From: Myxococcaceae bacterium
GTDB lineage: Bacteria; Myxococcota; Myxococcia; Myxococcales; Myxococcaceae
Reading direction: 5' to 3'
NCBI GenBank assembly: GCA_019694575.1
Contig: JAIBBR010000009.1
Span: 1 to 64,000, forward strand
Length of the DNA: 64,000 bases
Part shown: positions 51,785-60,365 of the stretch, piece after piece
Layout: the number at the start of each line of letters is the position of its first letter
How positions within the stretch are numbered: the first letter of the stretch is position 1
The notes under the pieces: generated by a model
Database searches by the model: none
What the model was told of the DNA's origin: nothing
Seen by the model: only the letters and a program-made list of their open reading frames with translations
Translations under genes and position numbers: made by a program

Positions 51785-53272
51785 ATGATTAAACACCTGT
51801 TGGCCGCCGGTTCTGTTTCGCTTCTGGTGGGTTGTTCAGCGGTAGAAACCTCTGATTCTCAAAGCGCAACGGCACGTGAAGCGATTATCGGTGGCACCCT
51901 CACAACGGGTGATGAAGCGGTGGTGTTGCTCGCTGTCGGCCAAAACGGCAACTACCAAGAATATTGCACCGGTACTTTGGTGGCACCGCAGACGGTGCTG
52001 ACCGCCGCTCACTGCATCGAGGCGTACGGCCAAGGCAATTACTATTACGTGCTCTTCGGCCCCACGGTGCGCAGCCCCCATAAAGTGGTGAAGACAGCCG
52101 CCCAGTACGCCAACCCTTGCTACCAAGTCAGCTCGGCCGCGTGCCCCAACAACCAAGAGAAGGCCTACTACGACTTCGGCGTGCTCAAACTCGAGCAACC
52201 GGTGTTGGACGTCGCGCCGATTGAAATGAACTCACTGCCCATGAGCACCGCCGACATTGGCAAGAAGATTCGCCACGTCGGTTTCGGCATTACCGAGACA
52301 GGCCGTGGTGACGGTACCAAACGCGAAGTGACGTACAACGTTCGCTCGGTTCTGCCATTGGCGCTTGAGTCAGGCGCGATGGGTGCGCAAACCTGCTCGG
52401 GCGACTCGGGCGGCCCCGCTTTCATGGTGACACCCGGCAGCACCCGCGAGCGCGTGGTGGGCGTGGTCAGCTTCGGCGACCAAGACTGCAACCAGTTTGG
52501 AGTCGACGGCCGCGTCGACGTCGGCCTGGGGTGGATAAACACCACAATGCTGCAATGGGAAGTGCCTTCGTGCGGTGAAGACGGCCGCTGTGCCGCCAAT
52601 TGCCCAGAAATTGACCAAGACTGTGCGTGCGTGGCCGACGGCCAGTGCACCGCCGACTGCCATTCTCCTGGTCGCGATGTCGACTGCCCGGCCAACTGCG
52701 CCACCAATGGCGTGTGCGCAATCGAAGCCTGCCCACTTGCCGACGCTGACTGCGTGGCGCTGGGTGAAACCTGCACCAAGCCTGAAGACTGCAAGACGCG
52801 CTTGTGCATTCGCGACGGCAACAACACCCAGTCGTACTGCAGCGCCACCTGCAAAGTCGAAGGCGACTGCCAACGCGGCATGACCTGCGGCCCGGTTGGC
52901 CAATGCATTTTGAAGCCAAAAAACCCGCGCAACACTTACGAAATTTGCAACGCGATGGAGGACATTTGCGTCGGCGGCAACATTTGCGATGGCCCTGCTG
53001 GCGGCCTCACCCGCTGCGTGAAGTCGTGCACCAGCCCGGCTGATTGCACCGACGGCGCCACGTGCGATACCGGCACCGACAACAAGCGTTTTTGTCGCCC
53101 GCCCGAGAGCACGGTTCGCTTCACCTCGCTGCAAGTGCCCGAGGCGACACTCACCGGGCAAACGGCGCCGGGTTGTGCTTCGGCCACCGGCCTCTCGTCA
53201 GCCGCGTTGTGGTCGCTGTTGATAGTGGCCGCCGGCAGCCGCAAGCGCCGTGGCGCCCGTTTGACGGTTTAG
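51785..53272 (+). CDS. trypsin-like serine protease lipoprotein with Cys modules and MYXO-CTERM-like tail
   Basis: The 495-aa protein has a lipoprotein signal with Cys17 (LLVGC), propeptide and activation-like IIGG (34-37), then the S1 triad His76 (TAAHC), Asp130 (DFGVL) and Ser208 (GDSGGP). After the catalytic domain (to about 255) come Cys-rich modules (CADGQCTADC, CIEACP, CKTRLC). The last 33 residues are GCASATG, a hydrophobic helix and SRKRRGARL, a MYXO-CTERM-like sorting signal. A lipobox and this tail on one protein is unusual. GGAG precedes the ATG. It lies behind a sigma-54 promoter, so it is probably induced. Likely role: surface proteolysis. Confidence 0.9.
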   Translation: MIKHLLAAGSVSLLVGCSAVETSDSQSATAREAIIGGTLTTGDEAVVLLAVGQNGNYQEYCTGTLVAPQTVLTAAHCIEAYGQGNYYYVLFGPTVRSPHKVVKTAAQYANPCYQVSSAACPNNQEKAYYDFGVLKLEQPVLDVAPIEMNSLPMSTADIGKKIRHVGFGITETGRGDGTKREVTYNVRSVLPLALESGAMGAQTCSGDSGGPAFMVTPGSTRERVVGVVSFGDQDCNQFGVDGRVDVGLGWINTTMLQWEVPSCGEDGRCAANCPEIDQDCACVADGQCTADCHSPGRDVDCPANCATNGVCAIEACPLADADCVALGETCTKPEDCKTRLCIRDGNNTQSYCSATCKVEGDCQRGMTCGPVGQCILKPKNPRNTYEICNAMEDICVGGNICDGPAGGLTRCVKSCTSPADCTDGATCDTGTDNKRFCRPPESTVRFTSLQVPEATLTGQTAPGCASATGLSSAALWSLLIVAAGSRKRRGARLTV

Positions 53273-55218
53273 GTCACCGGCGTTTCGAGTTGCCGCAGCG
53301 CCACGTCGATGAGCGCGTCGGCGCCTTCACGCACTTCGGGAAAAGTCGCCAAACCACCTCGCACTTGCGCATGCAAGCTGTCGCCGAGCGGGTCTTGCGA
53401 GTTGAAGCGCTCTAAATGGTGCTTGAGCAGCTTCTCGGCGTCGGCCCGCGAAGCGTCATAGAGCAGCACGCCAAACCGCGCTCCACCCAAGCTGGCAACC
53501 ATGTCGCTCATACGCACCCCGAGCGCCAAACGCGCGCCGAGGGCAGCGACGACCGCGTCGAGCTCGAAACGCGACTTGGGGGCAAGCAGGTGTCGCAAAT
53601 CAGCCTCGAAAACCAGCAACGCCAAAGTGCGCCCACGCCGTGCCAGCACCAACGCGCGCTCCAATTCTTCACGCAGCGCCGCGATGCCTGGCAACCCCGG
53701 CAGTGACGTCAGGGGAGCCAAGCGCAACTCATGGGCCCTTCGATGAACCCAACTGCGCACCCGCGCCCGCAGCTCGATGTTCGACATGGGTGAAGGCATG
53801 ACGTCGTCGGCGCCCGCTTCGAACGCGTCGAGACGCAATTGGCGCGAATCGTCTTGGGTGAGAACAAGAACCGGCACGTGGCCGTGGCGTGCGTCACCTT
53901 TGAGCGCGCGCAAAATGGCCATCAAATTCACGCCCGGCAAATCGGCCGAGAGCACCACCAAAGTGGGCGCCACTTTGTCGAGCTCTTCGAAAAGCATAGC
54001 CGGCTCTAAGCATGGCAGTACCGAGTGGCCGTCGGCGCTCAGCGTTTCGGCCACGTTGCCCAAGAGCGTGCGGTCAGCTGACACCGCCAACACCGAGAGT
54101 CCCTTGGGCGTGTCGGCGAAGTCGACGGCCACACGCAACAGCGCCTGTGCGCTGGGCAACCGATGCACATAACCGCGCGCGCCGCGAGACTGGGCAGTGA
54201 GCCGTGCCGCGAAGCTGGGGTCTTTGCCCATGACCACCACCGGCCCAAACCCATGCAGCGTGATGGTCTCGCACACGTCTAACCCGTCGAAGCCGGGGCG
54301 GTCAGCGGCGACGAAAACCACGTCAGCGCGTTCTTGCGTCAGCGAGGCCAACGCTTCAGGCATTTCGTTGAAGAGCCGAATGGGCAAACCCTTGGCCATG
54401 GCCTCGCCACACGAAAGAGCCAGCTCACCCGGCCCGTCGATGAGCAACACCCGCAGCTTGCTGCCGCCACCCGAGGTGCCGGCGATGCTCAAATTGGCTC
54501 CCGCGCGCGAGAGCTTCATCGCCAGGGCGTTCACCAAGCCGTTGAGCTGGGCCTTCACCGTGGCGCTGACCGGCGCTCCTTTTTTTTGCGTGTCGAGCAA
54601 GTCTTCAATCTGCCCGCCCAGCCGCGTCAATTCTGGCAAACCGAACGAGCCGCCGGTGCCGCGAAAACGGTGCGCTTCGATGCGCAGGGTTTTCAGCGAC
54701 TCGACTTCTTCACCGTCAGCCAACGCTTTGAGCGCCTTGTGCAGCGCGTCGATGCGCTCGGTGGCAATAATGAGGTAGTCGCTCAGCAGCTCGACCGCGG
54801 TGGTGATGTCGAGCTCAATTTCGTCAGGCACGTCGACGAGCTCTGGAGGCGGCGCGAGGGTGGGTATTTTCGCCAACGCCCGCTTCAAGTCTTCAGGTGT
54901 AATCGGCTTGTGGAGCACCGCGTCGACGCGGCATTTGACCTGCAAGTGCTGCCGGCTGCGCATGTCGCGAAAGAAGGCCGAGACAAAAATGATGGGCAGC
55001 TCGCTGGGCTCCCACTTCTCGCGCAGCGTCATTGCCAAGGCATCGCCGCGTATGCCGGGCAACAGGCCGTCAATGATGACGGCCTTGGGAGTCTCTTTCT
55101 TTAATAACCGCAGCGCTTCTTCGCCGCTGCGCACGCAAACGCAGCTGACGCCCGAACCTTGCAGCACCCCTTCCACCAGTCGGTGGAACGCTGCATCATC
55201 GTCAACGACGAGCACCAT
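53269..55218 (-). CDS. multi-domain response regulator: REC-Hpt-REC-REC-degenerate GGDEF
   Basis: The 649-aa protein has a first REC (VLVVDDDAAFHRLV, about 1-115), an Hpt phosphotransfer domain (RIEAHRFRGTGGSFGLPEL, about 130-230), two further receiver-like domains (KLRVLLIDGP at about 260; LSVLAVSADRTLL at about 380) and a C-terminal diguanylate-cyclase-like domain. There the GGDEF signature reads GGARF (SLGGARFGVLL), so the cyclase is presumably inactive. The second and third receivers lack the clear acid cluster DD and may be degenerate. The protein would act as a phosphorelay hub or scaffold. Its stop overlaps the convergent protease stop by 3 bases. A GTG at 55236 is an alternative start. 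Confidence 0.85.
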   Translation of the reverse strand: MVLVVDDDAAFHRLVEGVLQGSGVSCVCVRSGEEALRLLKKETPKAVIIDGLLPGIRGDALAMTLREKWEPSELPIIFVSAFFRDMRSRQHLQVKCRVDAVLHKPITPEDLKRALAKIPTLAPPPELVDVPDEIELDITTAVELLSDYLIIATERIDALHKALKALADGEEVESLKTLRIEAHRFRGTGGSFGLPELTRLGGQIEDLLDTQKKGAPVSATVKAQLNGLVNALAMKLSRAGANLSIAGTSGGGSKLRVLLIDGPGELALSCGEAMAKGLPIRLFNEMPEALASLTQERADVVFVAADRPGFDGLDVCETITLHGFGPVVVMGKDPSFAARLTAQSRGARGYVHRLPSAQALLRVAVDFADTPKGLSVLAVSADRTLLGNVAETLSADGHSVLPCLEPAMLFEELDKVAPTLVVLSADLPGVNLMAILRALKGDARHGHVPVLVLTQDDSRQLRLDAFEAGADDVMPSPMSNIELRARVRSWVHRRAHELRLAPLTSLPGLPGIAALREELERALVLARRGRTLALLVFEADLRHLLAPKSRFELDAVVAALGARLALGVRMSDMVASLGGARFGVLLYDASRADAEKLLKHHLERFNSQDPLGDSLHAQVRGGLATFPEVREGADALIDVALRQLETPVT

Positions 55219-55269
55219 GTCCGCCACGGAAGGCACGGCCTCTTGTTTAACACGCAGCGACAGCCCGAC

Positions 55270-56346
55270 ATGCGCCTAAAGGGCCGAGCCCTCTGGGCAG
55301 TGCTGGCCAGTCTGGCCTTGCATGCGCTGGCGTTATGGGTGTGGGGTGACCCGCCGCCCGAAACGGTGCTTTCCGTCGAACGGCCGCGGCTTACCTGGGT
55401 CGACGTGCAGACGGTGCCGGCGCCAGTTGCTCCAGCTGAACCCGAGAAGGAGCTCCCTGCGCCCAAGGCAGCACCTGTGCTGCAAAAGCGACCGCCAGGC
55501 TCGACGGCGCGCGCACCCGTGCAAGCTGCGCCCACCCGTGACGTGCCTGCCGATGCGCCGCTGCGTGCGCCCCCACTCGCGGTGCAGCCGGTGCTGCCCC
55601 ATACCGTGAGTCAATCGAAAATGGAGGTGCCCATAACCGACGCGGGAACGACAGTAGAAGAAAACGTCGCGCAGTGGGCCCGGCAGGCCATGGGCGAGCA
55701 CCGGGCACAGTCAGGCTTGGTGCACACGTATTACGCCACGCTGGGTAAGGCGCTGCTCAAAGGGTGGGACGCAGACCGCCCGCTCAAAACCACTGGCCTG
55801 CAGGCCTACGGTGAGCAGTTCGTCGAAAACACGCGTCTGTGGAACAACATTTGGCAGCAGCACGCTGAAGTTTTCGGCAAGAGTGGCTCACCGTTTACTG
55901 AAGCACCGCCCACCGCTGACCGGCGTGCTCCGGTGAATGAACGCTCGCCTTTGGGCACGGTCGACGCGGTCGACAAGCGTGCGCTCAACCAGCAAATGCG
56001 CGAGACGTTCAAAGCCACCCGGCGCGCCACGGTGAAAGTGACGCAAGACGCGACCGGCAAATTGCTCGACGTGAAGCTGATTGCGCCGTCGCATGACGCC
56101 AATGTCGACCGTGAAGCGGTGGCCGACATTCGCGCCGCGGCCGAGCGCTTACCGGTGCCTCCCACCGAGCTGGCCAAAGAAGGCGCGCCGCTGGTTTCGA
56201 TTTGGAATTTCGAGCTGGTGATTTCGATTACCCCGCCGATACCCACGTTCTCGTTCGAGTTCGATGAAGCGGTGGGGTTCATCGACGCGCGGCTGCCGCT
56301 CGACCGGCGCATCTATAAAAAGGTGCGCCTGGTTTCGGTGGAATAG
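55270..56346 (+). CDS. TonB-like energy transducer protein
   Basis: The 358-aa protein has an N-terminal helix (ALWAVLASLALHALALWVW, about 7-25), a Pro/Ala/Lys-rich linker (30-115) and a C-terminal domain resembling TonB (RRATVKVTQDATGKLLDVKLIAPSHDANVD..AVADIRAA). It is 51 bp from the divergent response regulator gene. TonB-type proteins couple the inner-membrane proton motive force to outer-membrane transport; this one lacks exbB/exbD nearby. The ATG at 55270 gives the signal-anchor; longer frames upstream run over the divergent gene. Confidence 0.8.
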   Translation: MRLKGRALWAVLASLALHALALWVWGDPPPETVLSVERPRLTWVDVQTVPAPVAPAEPEKELPAPKAAPVLQKRPPGSTARAPVQAAPTRDVPADAPLRAPPLAVQPVLPHTVSQSKMEVPITDAGTTVEENVAQWARQAMGEHRAQSGLVHTYYATLGKALLKGWDADRPLKTTGLQAYGEQFVENTRLWNNIWQQHAEVFGKSGSPFTEAPPTADRRAPVNERSPLGTVDAVDKRALNQQMRETFKATRRATVKVTQDATGKLLDVKLIAPSHDANVDREAVADIRAAAERLPVPPTELAKEGAPLVSIWNFELVISITPPIPTFSFEFDEAVGFIDARLPLDRRIYKKVRLVSVE

Positions 56347-56362
56347 ACCGCGGCCTTGAAAG

Positions 56363-57418
56363 CTACTGCGCAGCCGGGAACCTTTTGTTGAGCCAGCTAA
56401 TCAGGTGCCCGTAGTACGCGCTCTTGATTGGCTCGACCTCGTTGTGAATCTCATGACCTGCTCCGGGGAAGGAGACCAGCGTCTTGTCATTCGTCCGAAT
56501 GCCGTCCTCAATGAAGCTGGGCGTGTTGAGCTGAGGAGCGACCTGATCATCCGGGCTGCTCAAGGCCAGGACGGGCGGGCCGAAGTCATTCGAGTGGTAG
56601 AGGGCTCTCTGTTGCGCCTCAATGAAGGCCTTGCCAAAGCTCGGCGTCACGAATTTCTCGTTCAGCTCGTCTGCCTCGTACGCGGCGACGACTGAAGGGT
56701 CGTGGCTCAGGTCTCGAACATCAATGTCGTTCTGCACGAGGTTGCGATCGACGACCGGAATGTCGCCCAAGACCATCGCCATCATACGTTTGAGGGGTGA
56801 AACGTTGAGCTCAGAAAGCGGAGGCGAAGACAAAACAACCGCGTCGGGCGCCGGCTGGCGCAACTGGTTCAGTCCTTCGCCGTAGTTGGCGGCAACGAGG
56901 GCTCCGAGACTGTGCCCGTAGAGAGCGACTTTCGCGCCGGGCAACTGCTCGCGCACTTCCTTCATGAACGCGTTGAGGTCCTGCGTGTAGTCTTGGAAGT
57001 CTTTGACGTAAACCCGGTAGCCTTGCGACTTTCCGTGGCCGCGCTGGTCATACGCGAAGACCGCGTAGCCCTCCTTGGCCAACTTGCGCGCCATTTCGAC
57101 GTAGCGGCCGCTGTGCTCGCCGGTTCCGTGCAGCAGAACGACCGCGGCGCGCGGCTTACCTTCGGGCATGAAGCGCCGATAGAAGAGGTTGGGAGGCGTG
57201 TCCGAAGTTCTGAACATCCCCATGGCGTACGGCTTGACGCCTTTGAAAGTGCCGAACGTTTCTTTGATGCCCGAGCCGCTGAACTCGGCCACATCGATGG
57301 GCGCGGCGCGCGACGGTTCGACCTTGAGGTCGGCAATCTGTGCGGGCGCCTGAGGCGTCGACCGCGACGAAGTCAGCGGCTTCACAACGGGAGGGAGAAC
57401 GGAGGTGATTGTCGACAT
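56363..57418 (-). CDS. alpha/beta hydrolase, monoacylglycerol-lipase-like
   Basis: The 351-aa protein has AVVLLHGTGEHSGRY (oxyanion strand), YDQRGHGKS, LYGHSLGALVA (Ser in GHSLG), SSPDDQV (acid) and AGHEIHNE (His), the full hydrolase triad of MGL/lysophospholipase enzymes. About 70 residues precede the core and are low-complexity, without a signal peptide. It hydrolyses acyl esters, probably monoacylglycerols or lysophospholipids; context gives no more. No ribosome site is obvious. Confidence 0.88.
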   Translation of the reverse strand: MSTITSVLPPVVKPLTSSRSTPQAPAQIADLKVEPSRAAPIDVAEFSGSGIKETFGTFKGVKPYAMGMFRTSDTPPNLFYRRFMPEGKPRAAVVLLHGTGEHSGRYVEMARKLAKEGYAVFAYDQRGHGKSQGYRVYVKDFQDYTQDLNAFMKEVREQLPGAKVALYGHSLGALVAANYGEGLNQLRQPAPDAVVLSSPPLSELNVSPLKRMMAMVLGDIPVVDRNLVQNDIDVRDLSHDPSVVAAYEADELNEKFVTPSFGKAFIEAQQRALYHSNDFGPPVLALSSPDDQVAPQLNTPSFIEDGIRTNDKTLVSFPGAGHEIHNEVEPIKSAYYGHLISWLNKRFPAAQ

Positions 57419-57633
57419 GGTGGCTCATTATCGGCAGCTCGTTGGAAATGTTTCGGCACTCGTGACTTCTTGACTTCGTACCTACGACGACGGGCGCGAG
57501 CCCGAAAATGGTCGTCGTGGGTCCGGTTCGAGGAATTTCTCCCTCGCCTCAACCCTCCGAAATCTCTGCGCAGATCAAATCTGCACGCAACTTCGCTATT
57601 GGCTCAGCCGACAATCTCGGCAGGAGACTTGCC

Positions 57634-58119
57634 ATGACCATCGGAAAACTGTTTGCGCTTCGTAGAACGCCCCAGATGCGCGAGATGCAGAAGCTCGATC
57701 ACGAGCTGAAATCCCTTCGAAGGACCTACAAGACGAACCGGACCGACACCGCCCTCGTTACCAAACTCGTTGCTCGGTCTGACGTGATCGCCAAGCGACA
57801 GGCCGTTCTTCAATCAGAGTTGGGAGTTGTACGCCCACTGAAACCGTTGCCGTACAACGCAGATGAGATTGGGCTGGGCTTACGGAAGGAGTTCCATGAG
57901 TCCCAATCTCTAGCTGCAGCTGTTCGGCTCTCTGAGAAGCCGGCCAAATGGGACGACGCACAGAAATATCACTTCTCCCTTCCGGTGTTGCTCGAGACAG
58001 TTCTAATGGCCAGGATTGATGGCGTCGCATATTCCTACGATCCCCTCATGGGTTTTCAGCAGTACGACGGGACTTCTTCGCTACCCAAACGCACCGCCCG
58101 TTGGTCATACCCAGAGTAG
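57634..58119 (+). CDS. orphan 161-aa protein, unknown
   Basis: Starts at ATG 57634 after a strong AGGAGA site. The first half is basic and coiled-coil-like (KLDHELKSLRRTYKTNRTD, VARSDVIAKRQAVLQSEL), the second half hydrophilic and globular (FHFSLP-like, LMARIDGVAYSYDPLMGFQQYD). Base composition is less GC-rich than in its neighbours, with many A/T-ending codons, which suggests recent acquisition. A hairpin in the leader (CGACGAC 57485-57491 with GTCGTCG 57511-57517, enclosing GGGCGCGAGCCC) may affect its mRNA. No family recognised. Confidence 0.6.
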   Translation: MTIGKLFALRRTPQMREMQKLDHELKSLRRTYKTNRTDTALVTKLVARSDVIAKRQAVLQSELGVVRPLKPLPYNADEIGLGLRKEFHESQSLAAAVRLSEKPAKWDDAQKYHFSLPVLLETVLMARIDGVAYSYDPLMGFQQYDGTSSLPKRTARWSYPE

Positions 58120-58204
58120 TTGCGTTAGCCAACGCCTTCCCATTCACAGAGTTCTTGGCGAATTCTCAAAAGGCGAAGCGTGACGGCCGCGTGAGGCGGC
58201 GCCA

Positions 58205-59074
58205 CTAAACGACGGCGAGTTGCACCCGAAGCTCGAAGTGTTCCTCTCCATGCGCGAAGGGCAGCCCGTTCCACGCTTCGAACACCGGCTGGTGATCAGG
58301 CGTAAGGCCGCTCCGTGGGAGCCAATGGCCGTAGAGATAGTCGAGCGCGCGCGTCTCAAGCTCAATGGAGCCCTTGAGCTCGAGCTCGGCAACCTTCATG
58401 CGAGGAAACAGTTGTTCGTTGACCTCGTCATTCAAATGCACGCCCTCAGGCACTTCGAGGCCGACATCGTAGCGGCACTTTTCGAGCGGTACGACTTCAG
58501 GCTCTTCCCACATGTACCCGAGCCATTGACCTTTATCGAGGCCTCGTTCTTTCGCCCAGGCGACGAGCTTCGCGGCAACGCGCGGCACGCGGCCCTTCTC
58601 GAAGGGGCGAAACACGCGCAAGTACGCGACCCGCCGCGCGGGCAGCTCACGCAAGCGTACGGTGAAGCGCTCATCGCTCTTCGGTGCAATTTTCGGTGCG
58701 AATTCGTCGCGGCGCGCCTGGCGCCACGCCTCGAGGTCGAACGCGCGCGGCGAGACGCCAAAGTGGGCCTTGAAGCTGCGCGAGAAATCGGAGCTTGAGT
58801 TGAAGCCCACGTCGAGCGCGATGTCGGTCAGTGACTTTGGGCCGTGGGACATAAGGTAAAGCGCCCGCTCCAGCCGGGTGCGCTTGACGAAGTCGTGGAG
58901 CGTCTCGCCGACCATCGCGCGGAAAATACGGTGAAAGTGAAAAGGTGAGAACGCGGCGACCCTGGCGAGCTCATCGAGCTTCAAGGGTTGCGCGAGGTTT
59001 CGCGTCACGTGGTCGATGGCCCGGTTGACGCGGGCGACATAGTCAACATTCGCAAGATCTGACAAGTCGCTCAT
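58205..59074 (-). CDS. AraC-family regulator with GyrI-like effector domain
   Basis: The 289-aa protein has two helix-turn-helix units of AraC type (LDELARVAAFSPFHFHRIFR and LTDIALDVGFNSSSDFSRSF, residues about 30-110) followed by a GyrI-like small-molecule binding domain (about 135-289; RVAYLRVFRPFEKG). Such fusions sense antibiotics or other ligands. It is divergent from the VOC protein with 27 bp between the starts, which makes that gene the likely target. Confidence 0.92.
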   Translation of the reverse strand: MSDLSDLANVDYVARVNRAIDHVTRNLAQPLKLDELARVAAFSPFHFHRIFRAMVGETLHDFVKRTRLERALYLMSHGPKSLTDIALDVGFNSSSDFSRSFKAHFGVSPRAFDLEAWRQARRDEFAPKIAPKSDERFTVRLRELPARRVAYLRVFRPFEKGRVPRVAAKLVAWAKERGLDKGQWLGYMWEEPEVVPLEKCRYDVGLEVPEGVHLNDEVNEQLFPRMKVAELELKGSIELETRALDYLYGHWLPRSGLTPDHQPVFEAWNGLPFAHGEEHFELRVQLAVV

Positions 59075-59101
59075 GCACGGCTTTGTGTAAGAAATGCGCC
59101 C

Positions 59102-59470
59102 ATGAACCTAGGAAACTTCTCAGTCAGCCTGTCGGTCAAGAACCTCGAAGTCTCACGCGCCTTTTACACCAAGCTTGGCTTCAAGCCGGGCTCGGGTGAC
59201 GGCAAAACCTGGCAGGTGATGCAGAACGGCACCACCACCATTGGCCTGTTTCAAGGCATGTTCGACCGCAACATGCTCACCTTCAACCCCGGCTGGGACG
59301 CATCGAAACAGAAGCTCGACAAGTTCACCGACGTGCGCGAGCTGCAGCGTGAGCTCAAGCGCTCGGGCATCGAGCCCACCCTGCTCGCTGATGAATCGAC
59401 GACGGGGCCTGCGCACTTCATGCTCGCCGACCCCGATGGCAACCCCATTCTCGTCGACCAGCACGTCTAA
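59102..59470 (+). CDS. VOC-superfamily (glyoxalase/bleomycin-resistance-like) protein
   Basis: The 122-aa protein has the beta-alpha-beta-beta-beta fold of VOC proteins: VSLSVKNLEVSRAFYTKLGF at the start, an aromatic middle (MLTFNPGW) and HFMLADPDGNPILVDQ with the C-terminal metal/ligand acid site. Members bind or modify antibiotics, or act as glyoxalases and dioxygenases. Close divergence from the AraC/GyrI regulator suggests induced detoxification or resistance. Complete single domain. Confidence 0.88.
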   Translation: MNLGNFSVSLSVKNLEVSRAFYTKLGFKPGSGDGKTWQVMQNGTTTIGLFQGMFDRNMLTFNPGWDASKQKLDKFTDVRELQRELKRSGIEPTLLADESTTGPAHFMLADPDGNPILVDQHV

Positions 59471-59512
59471 AGCTTGACGGCAAAGCACCGTGGGCCACCC
59501 GGTAAGGGTTAG

Positions 59513-59547
59513 TGACACGGTTGACACAGTGAACCATCGGTTGACAC
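59513..59547 (+). promoter_or_regulatory. direct repeats carrying -35-like TTGACA upstream of the HTH-PIN pair
   Basis: CGGTTGACAC occurs at 59518-59527 and 59538-59547, exactly 20 bp apart (two helix turns), and TGACAC also occurs at 59513-59518. Each contains TTGACA. They sit just before the HTH gene start (59557). They could be antitoxin operator sites overlapping the promoter. Confidence 0.5.
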
Positions 59548-59556
59548 GATAACGAC

Positions 59557-59862
59557 ATGCCGAGGTCACGAAAAACCGCAAAGCAGCAAGAATTGTTTTC
59601 TATCGCCGCGGCTGGGCGCGAGCTGGGCGTCTCGATTTCGACCATCTGGAGAATGGTGCGCCGAGGTGAATTACCGACGGTTCGACTGGCCGGTCGCCGA
59701 CTCGTGCCACGAAAGGGTTTACGCAGCGCACGCCATTTTCGTGAGCTACGTTCTGTTCCCCCGCTAACCACGAATCATTCGCTCTTCGGTCTCATCGGCG
59801 CCGGGCGTAGCGGTGGTGCTGGCCCGGGCTCGAGCGACAAGTACGCGGTACTCGACTCATGA
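59557..59862 (+). CDS. excisionase-like HTH protein, putative antitoxin
   Basis: The 101-aa protein has a MerR/excisionase-type helix-turn-helix (SIAAAGRELGVSISTIWRMVRRGELPTVRLAGRRLVP, about residues 14-52) followed by a basic, then Gly/Ser-rich tail. Its last codons overlap the PIN toxin start as ATGA. Together with the operator-like repeats upstream, this fits an antitoxin that represses its own operon. The C-terminal tail would hold the toxin-neutralising part. No ribosome site was found for the ATG. Confidence 0.7.
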   Translation: MPRSRKTAKQQELFSIAAAGRELGVSISTIWRMVRRGELPTVRLAGRRLVPRKGLRSARHFRELRSVPPLTTNHSLFGLIGAGRSGGAGPGSSDKYAVLDS

Positions 59863-60272
59863 AGCGAGCAGTGCTGTGGGACTCCAGCGCGATTCTGGCC
59901 CTCATTGACCGCGATGACCGCAATCACGAGACAGCCGTCGAGATTGGCATGGGTCTGGCGAAGGACAAACGGCCCGCGTTTATCACCAACTACATCGAAG
60001 CCGAGACACATGCGCTGCTGCTTCGCCGTGTCGGCAGAGTGGTGGCGAGCCGGTGGTTGTTGACCGCGGGTTTGCCAGTTCTCGATGCGCAGAGAAACGA
60101 AGTAGAGGCGGCTCGCTTACTCATCGCTCGATTCAGCGACAAAGACTGGAGCCTCTGCGATGCGATTTCGTTCGCGATGATGCAGAAGCGAGCGGTTCGA
60201 ACAGCATTTTCCTTTGACCATCACTTCGGTCAATTCGGCAACTTCAACGTCTTGGGACTGACGTCGGCTTAA
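59859..60272 (+). CDS. PIN-domain ribonuclease toxin
   Basis: The 137-aa protein has the four PIN acidic residues in place: Asp8 (LWDSSAILAL), Glu46 or Glu48 (NYIEAETHALL), Asp101 (WSLCDAISFAMM) and Asp120 (AFSFDHHFGQFG). This is the VapC-like fold, a metal-dependent RNase that cuts tRNA or rRNA in growth arrest. It overlaps the HTH gene by 4 nt (ATGA). The overall pair is like VapBC but with an excisionase-like antitoxin in place of the common AbrB, CopG or Phd types. Confidence 0.85.
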   Translation: MKRAVLWDSSAILALIDRDDRNHETAVEIGMGLAKDKRPAFITNYIEAETHALLLRRVGRVVASRWLLTAGLPVLDAQRNEVEAARLLIARFSDKDWSLCDAISFAMMQKRAVRTAFSFDHHFGQFGNFNVLGLTSA

Positions 60273-60365
60273 ATCTCTCAAAAGTGAAGAAAGCGATCCC
60301 GAGGCTTAAGAACGCCTCCAAATCGATACTGACGAAACAAAAACGGCGTTCTAATTTCACGGTGC

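Noticed and set aside
60290-60320. GAGGC-N8-GCCTC hairpin after the PIN toxin as terminator
   Set aside because: The stem is only 5 bp and no T-run follows on the plus strand.
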